A stretch of 64,000 bases of DNA, taken from NCBI GenBank assembly GCA_964473465.1, contig CAYYPE010000001.1, forward strand, positions 1 to 64,000. Reading direction: 5' to 3'. A program made the position numbers and the translations under genes. The DNA comes from CALHRB01 sp964473465. Its GTDB lineage: Bacteria > Bacteroidota > Ignavibacteria > Kapaibacteriales > UBA2268. The notes beneath the pieces are model-generated. The model saw only the letters and a list, made by a program, of their open reading frames with translations, searched no databases and was not told the DNA's origin. This document shows positions 1 to 7,262 of the stretch, piece after piece; the first letter of the stretch is position 1; each line of letters opens with the position of its first letter.

Positions 1-1
1 T

Positions 2-904
2 AATTATTTTTGTAATGAAATGGAAATGCCAGAAAATGAAACACTTATACCTTTTAATTATGAAAATCTATATCAGACTTGTGGGCCAATCTGGTGCTCA
101 GGTGGTAATTTAACATCAAATCTTAAACAATTACCTGTTAATATTACAGCTTATTCTATTATTATTTGGTATTATTTTATTGAATGCAATAGATATCAAA
201 TACCAAAAAGATTCATACAAGTTGTTAGGATTGAATTGTTAAGACCAATGGGAAACTGGCCACAGTATGAATACATTAAAGAAGCTTACAAAAGAGTTTT
301 ATATGAAGAAGCAAGTAAAGATTTGACTGTGTGGTATAGAATGCTAGTGAAAACTTGCTGGAAGCGCATAATGAAACCAATAAATAACATACCAAGAATA
401 ATACAGATTGATAATTGCCAAAATCCACTTTACTGTTGTTATAGAGATTTAAAATTTTATTATTCAGACGATAAGCCTGGCAAATTAGAAGTAGTAGATG
501 AGGATTCATTACATTCTTCAACAATCTATGCCTGTAATGAGCAAGGTTGTGAGTATCTTGGACAACAACATACTTATTGTGATATTGTTAATGAGTTTGA
601 TATTGATTTTGATATCCCAAGAATTTCAATTGAAAATGATAAAAATGATTATTCAGAAATATTTACTAATTACCCCAATCCAGTCAATGATAAGATAAAT
701 TTTAAGGTTCCTGGTATTATAAGAGAAGAAATGATTCTGAAAATCTATGATATTTTTGGAAATAATATTAAATCATATCAATCTAAAATCATTAATAATA
801 AAACTGAATTTGATTTAAATGAACTATCAAATGGAATTTATTTCTATAAAGCAATTTATCTTGATAAAATAATTGCAGGTAAATTTATTATTTTTAAAAA
901 TTAA
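2..904 (+). CDS. T9SS-secreted protein, 5' end outside the window
   Basis: The frame is open to the left edge of the window, so the ATG at 20 is probably internal and the real N-terminus, with any signal peptide, is not visible. The body is rich in cysteine (for example the CCY and ACNEQGC stretches) and I do not recognise its fold. The last about 80 residues form a T9SS type A sorting domain: it opens with NYPNPV, continues with KIYDIFGN and ends in LSNGIYFYKA and KFIIFKN. Such domains direct export through the outer membrane by the Por/T9SS machinery. The next gene, 44 bases downstream on the same strand, is also a T9SS cargo. Function of the mature protein is unknown. Confidence 0.75.
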   Translation, partial: NYFCNEMEMPENETLIPFNYENLYQTCGPIWCSGGNLTSNLKQLPVNITAYSIIIWYYFIECNRYQIPKRFIQVVRIELLRPMGNWPQYEYIKEAYKRVLYEEASKDLTVWYRMLVKTCWKRIMKPINNIPRIIQIDNCQNPLYCCYRDLKFYYSDDKPGKLEVVDEDSLHSSTIYACNEQGCEYLGQQHTYCDIVNEFDIDFDIPRISIENDKNDYSEIFTNYPNPVNDKINFKVPGIIREEMILKIYDIFGNNIKSYQSKIINNKTEFDLNELSNGIYFYKAIYLDKIIAGKFIIFKN

Positions 905-948
905 AAATATCACTCTTTAAATTACTATTATTTTTGAGATAGTTTTAA

Positions 949-3462
949 ATGAGAATCATCATAATAATATTATCATTTATTATTTTTAATGTAAAAATTT
1001 ACTCTCAGAAAGAAACATGGAATTGGGTAATGCCTATAAAAACTGGATTAAATTTTAACACTAAAGATACAACACCTAAAATATCATTTATGAATTCTAC
1101 TTTGGACGGGAATAATTTACTAAAATCCTGCTCTGTTATTAGTGATAATTCAGGAAGATTACTATTTTATGCTGGTGGAGGAGGTGGGGAATTAATTAGC
1201 AAATATGTCTTCATCTGGAACAAAGAAAATCAGCCCATGCATAATAGTTACGATATGTCAAAAAGTAAAAATGTTTGGGGTGTATATTGTTTTCCTGTCC
1301 CAGGTAAGGGTTATGAATATTATACGGTTTTTACAGGTATAGCTCCTCGTGGGAGCTCGAATATTTATAAATCTATTGGCTACAGTATTATTGATATGAA
1401 AGGTGATAAAGGAAATGGCAGTGTTATTTCAAGCATACCAGAAGATATTTATAAAGTAAAGGAAAGAGATAATTATTTTGTAGATAATGCTTTATTAATT
1501 AAGCACAAAAACAATCTTGATATTTGGCTTGTTACAAAAGGTAATTTTCGAGGCTTAGCAGAATTTGGAATAATAAGCTATTTATTCACAAACAAAGGGA
1601 TAAAAGATACAGTTGAAAAAAGATTTTCTGGGTTTACAAGTAATTTTTTTAAAAGGTCAAATAATGGGAAGAAATTAGTTTTTGCCGAAACTTTCTCAGA
1701 ACAGGATACTTCTTCTTTCTATGAATATGAAGTATCATTGATAAACCTTTTAAATTTTGATAATACCAACGGGAAGACAACAATCTATAAATATTTCAGA
1801 GCTTGTGATTCATGCAGAGTATTAAATGCTGAATTCTCACCCGATGATTCTAAGCTTTATACAATTGAGCTTGAGGTATATAAAAAAGCATCCGATTATA
1901 TTTTTACGGGCACGAGGCTATTTCAATACGATCTATCCAAGAATACAATAGAAGAAATGATTCTAACAAAAAAGCAAATTGGAAAAACAATACCATGGGA
2001 TACTTCAAGAGCTTTTTGGGGGCATGGTTCTTATTATGATTTAAAAGTTGCACCTGATGGTAAAATATATATTATACGTCTATGGAAACCATTCTTGTCT
2101 GCTATTAAAAATCCAAACGAAAAAGGATCTAACGTTAGATTTATTGATACGGCAATTAATTTTGTTGATAGGTATGTTAGTTTTTTTCCTACTTTTCTTA
2201 ATAATTATTATAACACACATCTTAGCATAACTACTGACTCAAGCTTTTGTGAAGGTGACACACTCATTATTGAAGCAGGATTGTCTGATAATACTTATAA
2301 AAGTAGTTACTTATGGACAGGACCTAAGGGTGAAATTTATGATACTCCAAAAATTACAATTCCGAACTGCAATTTTTCTCATTCTGGGATTTACCGATTA
2401 GTTGTTGATGTGAATGGTGCTAAGCTCCACGACAGTGTCATGATAAAAATAATTTCCAATCCTGTTCCTTTGATAAAAGGCAGCAAGGAGGCATATATCA
2501 AAACAATCGAGGAATATTCGACCAATGATAATATGAATTATTATTATTTCTGGGAAGTAGAAGGTGGTACAATTTTAACCTCTGCGAATCTTAGCAAGAT
2601 TTTAGTTAAGTGGGATTCATTGGGGATTGGGACAGTTACATTGAATCAAACAAATAGAAAAACTGGTTGTTCTAATTTAAAACAATTAGATGTTGTTGTC
2701 CGGAAATTTCCGGAAGCAGACATCTCAGGCGATACAACTGCTTGCCAGGGTGACACTTTATCATACAATACATTTTTCAACCAGAATCTAACATATAATT
2801 GGGAACTAAAAGGTTTTAGACCAATAAGCAGTTTGAATGAATCAAATATCAGAATTGTCTGTGATACTGCTGGCTATGGAAAAATTAAATTAATAAGGAA
2901 AAATAAGATAACCGAAGAAATAGACTCAGTTGAAAGATTCGTATTAATACATCAAAGACCTGAAAAACCGTTAATAAAGCTTAATCCTGACACAACTCTT
3001 GAAGCAACAGCAGGTGGGTATAGATACAAATGGTTCAAAGATGGTAAATTGATAGCAGAGCAATCTGAAAATAAGATAAAACTTGAAAGAACCGGAAAAT
3101 ATAGCGTGATATTAATAGACCAAAATGGCTGCGAATCTGAACTATCTGATATTATTGAAATCATTTTATCAAATAAGGAAATAGGTAAACAAAAAAACTC
3201 AATTACCATCACCCCCAACCCAGCAGGGGAATATATAGAGATATCGGGCTTGAACAAGGGGTTGCAACCCCTTGTTCCTGAGCAGGAAATCAAAATCTTC
3301 AACCTGCTCGGGGAGTGTGTGATGTCCGCCGGTGGTGCGGGAGGAACACACCCCTTAATCCCCTCTCAAGAGGGGAATGTCAGGATTGATGTTTCAGGCT
3401 TGCCGTCTGGGGTGTATTTTGTCCGTGTTGGCGGTTGGGTGGGAAGGTTTGTGAAAATTTAA
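949..3462 (+). CDS. T9SS-secreted beta-propeller/Ig-like protein
   Basis: An 837-residue exported protein. Residues 1-19 are a signal peptide ending at YSQ. Residues about 22-425 resemble the N-terminal propeller-like domain common in Bacteroidota gliding/T9SS proteins (TLDGN, SVISDNSGRLLFYAGG). Residues about 430-740 look like several PKD/Ig-like modules, each starting near a CEGDTL or CQGDTL motif. The last about 75 residues are a T9SS type A sorting domain (KIFNLLGE, LPSGVYFVRV, GRFVKI). That domain is unusual because two palindromic DNA elements are read in frame inside it, at 3252-3277 and 3360-3375, and its base composition is clearly more GC-rich than the rest of the gene. Role of the secreted protein is unknown. 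Confidence 0.85.
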   Translation: MRIIIIILSFIIFNVKIYSQKETWNWVMPIKTGLNFNTKDTTPKISFMNSTLDGNNLLKSCSVISDNSGRLLFYAGGGGGELISKYVFIWNKENQPMHNSYDMSKSKNVWGVYCFPVPGKGYEYYTVFTGIAPRGSSNIYKSIGYSIIDMKGDKGNGSVISSIPEDIYKVKERDNYFVDNALLIKHKNNLDIWLVTKGNFRGLAEFGIISYLFTNKGIKDTVEKRFSGFTSNFFKRSNNGKKLVFAETFSEQDTSSFYEYEVSLINLLNFDNTNGKTTIYKYFRACDSCRVLNAEFSPDDSKLYTIELEVYKKASDYIFTGTRLFQYDLSKNTIEEMILTKKQIGKTIPWDTSRAFWGHGSYYDLKVAPDGKIYIIRLWKPFLSAIKNPNEKGSNVRFIDTAINFVDRYVSFFPTFLNNYYNTHLSITTDSSFCEGDTLIIEAGLSDNTYKSSYLWTGPKGEIYDTPKITIPNCNFSHSGIYRLVVDVNGAKLHDSVMIKIISNPVPLIKGSKEAYIKTIEEYSTNDNMNYYYFWEVEGGTILTSANLSKILVKWDSLGIGTVTLNQTNRKTGCSNLKQLDVVVRKFPEADISGDTTACQGDTLSYNTFFNQNLTYNWELKGFRPISSLNESNIRIVCDTAGYGKIKLIRKNKITEEIDSVERFVLIHQRPEKPLIKLNPDTTLEATAGGYRYKWFKDGKLIAEQSENKIKLERTGKYSVILIDQNGCESELSDIIEIILSNKEIGKQKNSITITPNPAGEYIEISGLNKGLQPLVPEQEIKIFNLLGECVMSAGGAGGTHPLIPSQEGNVRIDVSGLPSGVYFVRVGGWVGRFVKI
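3252..3277. repeat. 26-bp perfect palindrome inside a sorting-domain coding sequence
   Basis: A perfect 26-base palindrome with half-site GAACAAGGGGTTG, translated in frame as part of LNKGLQPLV within the T9SS sorting domain of the preceding protein. It lies between the EYIEI and EIKIFN strands of the domain, at the codon position where the decayed copy at 4091-4348 has a different palindrome. It looks like a REP-type or Rickettsia-palindrome-like element tolerated in a surface loop; the repeat-family assignment is inference. Confidence 0.75.
3360..3375. repeat. Palindromic element inside a sorting-domain coding sequence
   Basis: The 7-bp stem CCCCTCT/AGAGGGG with a CA loop, preceded by ACACCCCTTAAT, is read in frame as HPLIPSQEGN. 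The same block recurs at 4246-4261 in the decayed copy of this domain, where it is a perfect 16-base palindrome. It sits between the VMS and RIDVSGLPSG strands, the second loop of the sorting domain. Confidence 0.75.
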
Positions 3463-3481
3463 AATATTTTTATTATATTAG

Positions 3482-3499
3482 CGTACGTTATGATGTACA
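3482..3499. promoter_or_regulatory. Probable operator of the toxin-antitoxin operon
   Basis: Two hexamer palindromes, CGTACG (3482-3487) and TGTACA (3494-3499), lie 12 bases centre to centre, just upstream of the antitoxin ATG at 3513. YefM-YoeB operators are known to carry paired palindromes with TGTACA cores, so this is a good candidate site for autorepression by the antitoxin/toxin complex. No promoter hexamers were assigned with confidence. Confidence 0.6.
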
Positions 3500-3512
3500 A
3501 TTTGGGAATGTT

Positions 3513-3755
3513 ATGATTTCAATAAATGCAACAAATGCCAGAAAAAATTTATTTAAACTGATAGATAACACTGCTGAGTCCGGTGAAGTAATAAACATTA
3601 TCGGAAAACGAAATAATGCCTATCTTGTTTCTGAAGCGGATTGGAGGGCAATTGAGGAAACTTTGTATCTTTTATCTATTCCCGGCATGAGGGAGTCAAT
3701 AATCGAGGGATTAAATACTCCAATCGAAGAATGCAGTGATAAGCCGGAATGGTAA
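3513..3755 (+). CDS. yefM: Antitoxin of the Phd/YefM family
   Basis: An 80-residue protein starting MISINATNARKNLF, the characteristic N-terminus of Phd/YefM antitoxins, which bind operator DNA through this domain and neutralise the toxin through an acidic C-terminal tail (here IIEGLNTPIEECSDKPEW). The reading frame is open further upstream into the previous gene, but homology begins only at the ATG at 3513, so that start is chosen. The stop codon overlaps the toxin start by one base (TAATG), indicating translational coupling. It follows a probable TGTACA-type operator. Confidence 0.92.
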   Translation: MISINATNARKNLFKLIDNTAESGEVINIIGKRNNAYLVSEADWRAIEETLYLLSIPGMRESIIEGLNTPIEECSDKPEW

Positions 3756-4015
3756 TGTGGAAAATTGTATATACCAAACAAGCTATTGAAGATTCGAAAA
3801 AAATTACTAAAGCTGGACTTAAAAGCAGGGTAATGAAACTCATAAACATTTTAGAAAAGAACCCATTTGAATCTCCTCCTAAATTTGAAAAATTAAAAGG
3901 CGACTTAACAGGAGCATGTTCAAGAAGGATTAATATAAAACACAGACTTGTTTATCAAGTATTAGAAAAAGAGATGACAGTGAAGATAATCAGAATGTGG
4001 ACACATTATGAGTAA
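3755..4015 (+). CDS. yoeB: mRNA-interferase toxin, Txe/YoeB family
   Basis: An 86-residue (88 if the ATG at 3749 is used) RelE-fold toxin of the Txe/YoeB type. It has the expected opening WKIVYTKQA, the central KNPFESPP and FEKLKGDL stretch, the SRRINIKHRLVYQV core and the terminal MWTHYE. In YoeB the catalytic residues are a central Glu, an Arg and the C-terminal His-Tyr; all have plausible counterparts here, so the toxin looks intact. It would cleave mRNA on the ribosome. The pair is intact while the DNA just downstream is decayed, as expected of an addictive or recently acquired module. Confidence 0.92.
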   Translation: MWKIVYTKQAIEDSKKITKAGLKSRVMKLINILEKNPFESPPKFEKLKGDLTGACSRRINIKHRLVYQVLEKEMTVKIIRMWTHYE

Positions 4016-4143
4016 GGACAGTGGAATCAGGTTAGAATACCCTTTCTTAAGCTGTACATGGTAATGTTAGGATAAATATAAAATTGAAATAATTCCATCA
4101 TTTTCCCCAATCCGGCACAGGAATATATTGAAATAAAAGATGT

Positions 4144-4168
4144 TAGGGCGGAGCACGCTCTGCCCCTA
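4144..4168. repeat. Imperfect palindrome in the decayed sorting domain
   Basis: TAGGGCGGAGC, a short ACG loop, and GCTCTGCCCCTA form an imperfect inverted repeat of about 25 bases. It sits at the same protein position (between the EYIEI and DIKIYN strands) as the unrelated 26-base palindrome at 3252-3277 in the intact copy. Confidence 0.65.
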
Positions 4169-4245
4169 CAAGATATAAAAATCTACAACCTGCTCGGAGA
4201 GTGTGCAATGTCCGTTAGTGATGCCGGAGGGACACACCCCTTAAT

Positions 4246-4261
4246 CCCCTCTTAAGAGGGG
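4246..4261. repeat. 16-bp perfect palindrome in the decayed sorting domain
   Basis: CCCCTCTTAAGAGGGG is a perfect palindrome, preceded by ACACCCCTTAAT exactly as at 3360-3375. The single C-to-T change relative to that copy both perfects the palindrome and creates an in-frame TAA stop. Confidence 0.75.
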
Positions 4262-4352
4262 AATATAAGAATTGATGTTTCGGGCTTGCCGGCAGGGGTT
4301 TATATTGTCCGTGTTGGTGAGTGATTGGGACGCTTTTTGAAGATTTGAATAG

Positions 4353-4372
4353 CCACTACTTTCAAGTAGTGG
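4353..4372. repeat. REP-like inverted repeat
   Basis: A 9-bp stem CCACTACTT/AAGTAGTGG with a TC loop, immediately after the decayed sorting domain. There is no T-tract on the plus strand, so it is more like a REP-type palindrome than a terminator. It adds to the cluster of different palindromes in 3252-4434. Confidence 0.6.
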
Positions 4373-4408
4373 GGGATTATAAAAAAAGTTGCAAAAAATC
4401 TCATCCGG

Positions 4409-4434
4409 AAGAACAAATGCCCCAGTTTGTTCTT
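4409..4434 (-). terminator. Possible terminator after dsrO
   Basis: A 9-bp stem AAGAACAAA/TTTGTTCTT with an 8-base loop lies 42 bases past the dsrO stop on the minus strand. A run of six T follows about ten bases after the stem. It may terminate the dsr transcript, or be another palindromic repeat of this area. Confidence 0.4.
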
Positions 4435-4475
4435 ACATCTGTCAATCCTCCGAAGGGCATTAGTTTGATTTGCTG

Positions 4476-5249
4476 CTATACCAAATAATATACTTCCGGT
4501 TTTGTGCCGAGTTCGGGTTTTCTTCGAATGGAATAATTCTCCTGCAGAAGCTTTCGAACTTCGGATTCGGGATTATCCAGATCGCCAAAGGCAAGAGCCT
4601 TGACGGGACAGGCTTCGACGCAGGCAGGAAGCAATCCCCTGACTAATCTTTCATCGCAGAAGGTGCATTTTTCGACTACTCCCTTAGTTCTTGTTGGGAA
4701 GTCTTGTGTAATATCATTAATAAAGGGTCTGGGATCCATCCAGTTGAAGCTTCTTGAACCATAAGGGCAAGCGGCAACGCAATATCTGCAACCGATGCAC
4801 CTATGCCAGTCCATCATAACAATACCATCTTCCTCACGCTTCCAGGTGGCTTTCGTAGGGCAGACATTGGTGCAGGGCGGATTGCTGCAATGGTTACACA
4901 GAAGAAGCACATTTTTATGATTCATATTCTGTGGTAGATACTCATTTTCCTGTGTAATAAAGGCATTATGATATTTTTCTTTCCAAATCCATTTAATTTC
5001 GTGTTTTTGGTCATTAATTTTGGGCACATTATGAGTTTTATGGCAGGCATCAATGCATACTTTGCAATCGGATTGCTGTTCACATTTACGAACATCAATA
5101 ACCATAGCCCATCTTTTTGCTTCGAGCCTTCCATCATGAAGTTTAACATTGCCTGTGTCAGATATAGCATCGAAGGTCATTTTTGTGGCAATACCAACAA
5201 CACCGCCGACGCTAACAATTTTGAGGAAATTTCTTCTGTTGATATTCAT
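4476..5249 (-). CDS. dsrO: DsrO-type periplasmic iron-sulfur protein
   Basis: A 257-residue ferredoxin-like electron carrier with a Tat signal (RRNFLK at residues 5-10 followed by a hydrophobic stretch), so it is folded and exported to the periplasm. Sixteen cysteines in four clusters (56/62/65/69, 118/121/126/130, 151/154/157/161, 195/198/210/214) can hold four [4Fe-4S] centres, as in DsrO of the DsrMKJOP complex. The start overlaps the end of dsrJ by four bases, and an AAGGAGGT ribosome site lies within the dsrJ C-terminus. DsrO normally works with the membrane protein DsrP, which is not encoded next to it here. Confidence 0.9.
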   Translation of the reverse strand: MNINRRNFLKIVSVGGVVGIATKMTFDAISDTGNVKLHDGRLEAKRWAMVIDVRKCEQQSDCKVCIDACHKTHNVPKINDQKHEIKWIWKEKYHNAFITQENEYLPQNMNHKNVLLLCNHCSNPPCTNVCPTKATWKREEDGIVMMDWHRCIGCRYCVAACPYGSRSFNWMDPRPFINDITQDFPTRTKGVVEKCTFCDERLVRGLLPACVEACPVKALAFGDLDNPESEVRKLLQENYSIRRKPELGTKPEVYYLV

Positions 5250-5650
5250 TTTCTTACCTCCTTAGGTGCAACATGGCAGTCCCAGCAATAAGGATTGACT
5301 TTGAGATAATTATGACATTGGTCGCAGAATTGGGATTTGTTATTATGACATTTCATACAAGTATGTGAAAGGCTCATTTCCATTTTTTTGCCTCTGAACT
5401 CAACAAATTTACCATTTTTGACAAGGAATCTCTGATTTTCACGAACAACAATATCTCTCCACTCATTGAGTAAGTCCATGTGATTGGTTTTCATAAAGTC
5501 AGTTGGATAAATACATTCTTTGGAATCTTTCGGCAGTTGAATATTGGGTTTGACAGAGGCTTGGCCGCCGAGTATATTAATCCATAGCGGAGAAGTAAAG
5601 AGTAAAAGAAAAACAATAATACCAAGAATCACTTTTGGTGCATCATACAT
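5246..5650 (-). CDS. dsrJ: DsrJ triheme cytochrome c
   Basis: A 134-residue periplasmic cytochrome anchored by one N-terminal membrane segment (residues about 7-27). Three CXXCH heme sites are seen at residues 98-102 (CMKCH), 109-113 (CDQCH) and 122-126 (CWDCH). Cys46, in KECIYP, matches the conserved cysteine that gives DsrJ one heme with unusual His/Cys ligation. It belongs to the transmembrane Dsr redox complex involved in sulfur-compound oxidation or reduction. A strong AAGGAGG site precedes the ATG, and dsrK ends one base upstream, so the genes are co-translated. Confidence 0.92.
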   Translation of the reverse strand: MYDAPKVILGIIVFLLLFTSPLWINILGGQASVKPNIQLPKDSKECIYPTDFMKTNHMDLLNEWRDIVVRENQRFLVKNGKFVEFRGKKMEMSLSHTCMKCHNNKSQFCDQCHNYLKVNPYCWDCHVAPKEVRK

Positions 5651-5651
5651 A

Positions 5652-7262
5652 TTATTTATCCTCCTTTCTGAGTGTTGGATTACCCCGTAAATCTGTGGGG
5701 CGATCGTTTTCTCCCTTCATCACAAGTGCATTACCAACCATTTCGTGAACACCTGCTACTTCCACTCCGGGGACCCAGTATTCAAGGAGTGGTGGTAGGG
5801 TAGCTTTATCAATAGCACACATACATAAAAGGAGATTAACATCATTTTGTTTATGGACGAAATCAACAGCATTGGCTCTTGGGAAGCCACCGCGTAGCCT
5901 CATTTCGAAGTTTTCTTCTGTTCCGAGACCGGCTCCGCTGCCGCAGCAGAATGTTTGTTCCCTGATAGTATTATCGGGCATTTCGACGAAATTATTCATT
6001 ACATTTTTAATTATATATCTTGGTTCTTCGAGCAAGCCCATACCTCTGGAAGGGTTGCAGGAGTCATGGTAAGTTGCCCGCCAATGATCATTTCTTGAGG
6101 GATCGAGCTTGATTTTGTTATGTTTTATCAAATCGGCAGTAAATTCGGCAATGTGAATCATTTTAGTCGAAGCGGCATTTTCGAATTTTGTGCCAGTAAT
6201 AGGAGAAACAGGAACTTCAAGGAAATCAGCAGGACCATTTAATGTGTCCATATACTGATGCAGGACTCTCCACATGTGACCGCATTCACCGCCAAGAATC
6301 CATTTTACTTTAAGCCTTTTTGCTTCAGCATAGATTTTGGCATTGAGGACTTTCATCAATTCATGAGAAACAAAGGAACCAAAATTACCACCTTCGGAAG
6401 CATAAGTGCTCATTGTGAAATCAAGACCGATTTCGTGGAATAGAGCAAAATAACCCAGAAGAGTGAAATAATGGGGTTCACCAAAGTAATCAGCCGAAGG
6501 AGTAACAAAGAGAATTTCTGCTCCCTTTTTGTTTAATGGGACTTCAACTCTGACACCTGTTCTGTCCTCGAGGTCATCAATAGCAAATTCGATACTATCC
6601 AGAACGCCGTGAGGCTGGATGCCGAGATGGTTTCCTGTTCTATGTGAATTTTTGACGGGAGTCATAACCCAGTCAATATTCACACCAATAAGATTCATAA
6701 TTTCTCTTGCGAGAAATGTAATTTCGGCAGTATCAATGCCATAAGGACAGAAAACAGAGCAGCGGCGGCATTGAGTGCATTGATAAAAATAATAGAACCA
6801 TTCTTTGAGAACAGGGAAAGTCAGCTCTCTGGCACCAACCATTTTGCCCATTAGTTTTCCTGCGAGAGTAAAATCACGGCGATAAACAGAACGCAGGAGT
6901 TCAGCTCGAAGGACCGGCATATTTTTAGGGTCGCCGCTACCAAGAAAGAAATGGCATTTATCTGCACAAGCACCACATCGAACGCATATATCCATGAAGA
7001 GTTTCAATGAACGGAATTTGTTAATACGTTCCCTTAAACCTTCCATAACAATTCTTTGCCAATCCTGAGGGAGTTTCCAATCTTCTTCGTAGGGCTGCCA
7101 TTTTCTTGGATTCGGCTGACTGATATATTCAATACTATCTGGCACGGCAGCGTGGTTATAAGTGCCCTTCCGGAATTCGACCGGGTTATCTATCCAATTG
7201 ACTTTTGGTGGTTTATAATTAATTTCGGAAGCTAATTCTTCGGGTTTTATTTTTAAAGACAT
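5652..7262 (-). CDS. dsrK: DsrK, HdrD-like catalytic iron-sulfur subunit
   Basis: A 536-residue cytoplasmic subunit related to heterodisulfide reductase HdrD. Two ferredoxin-type cysteine clusters occur at residues 93/96/99/103 and 162/165/168/172. A CCG domain follows, with Cys402, the CCGSGAG motif at 439-445 and Cys480/482 followed by AID; this region would carry the special catalytic [4Fe-4S] centre. DsrK is thought to act on the DsrC trisulfide/disulfide and pass electrons to or from DsrM. The ATG overlaps the dsrM stop (TAATG) and has an AAGGAGG site inside the dsrM end. Length is normal for the family. Confidence 0.93.
   Translation of the reverse strand: MSLKIKPEELASEINYKPPKVNWIDNPVEFRKGTYNHAAVPDSIEYISQPNPRKWQPYEEDWKLPQDWQRIVMEGLRERINKFRSLKLFMDICVRCGACADKCHFFLGSGDPKNMPVLRAELLRSVYRRDFTLAGKLMGKMVGARELTFPVLKEWFYYFYQCTQCRRCSVFCPYGIDTAEITFLAREIMNLIGVNIDWVMTPVKNSHRTGNHLGIQPHGVLDSIEFAIDDLEDRTGVRVEVPLNKKGAEILFVTPSADYFGEPHYFTLLGYFALFHEIGLDFTMSTYASEGGNFGSFVSHELMKVLNAKIYAEAKRLKVKWILGGECGHMWRVLHQYMDTLNGPADFLEVPVSPITGTKFENAASTKMIHIAEFTADLIKHNKIKLDPSRNDHWRATYHDSCNPSRGMGLLEEPRYIIKNVMNNFVEMPDNTIREQTFCCGSGAGLGTEENFEMRLRGGFPRANAVDFVHKQNDVNLLLCMCAIDKATLPPLLEYWVPGVEVAGVHEMVGNALVMKGENDRPTDLRGNPTLRKEDK

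Larger units (their letters stand above)
4091..4348 (+). pseudogene. Decayed second copy of a T9SS sorting domain
   Basis: Reading from 4091 gives 86 codons that align throughout with the sorting domain of the gene ending at 3462: IIFPNPAQEYIEI, DIKIYNLLGECAMS, THPLIPS, RIDVSGLPAGVYIVRVGE and LGRFLKI. There are no frameshifts, but two in-frame stops: CAA to TAA within the palindrome at 4246-4261, and a TGG-type Trp codon to TGA near 4322. There is no start codon or protein body attached. It is therefore a remnant of a lost T9SS cargo gene or a duplicated domain cassette. With the copy at about 3196-3462 it brackets the toxin-antitoxin pair. Confidence 0.85.

Noticed and set aside
3252..4434. 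The palindrome cluster as a CRISPR array or an IS end
   Set aside because: The palindromes differ in sequence and spacing, there are no regular spacers, and no transposase reading frame is present.
4968..5291. A 107-codon plus-strand frame opposite dsrO
   Set aside because: It lies antisense to a gene with four complete Fe-S clusters and a Tat signal; composition follows the opposite strand.
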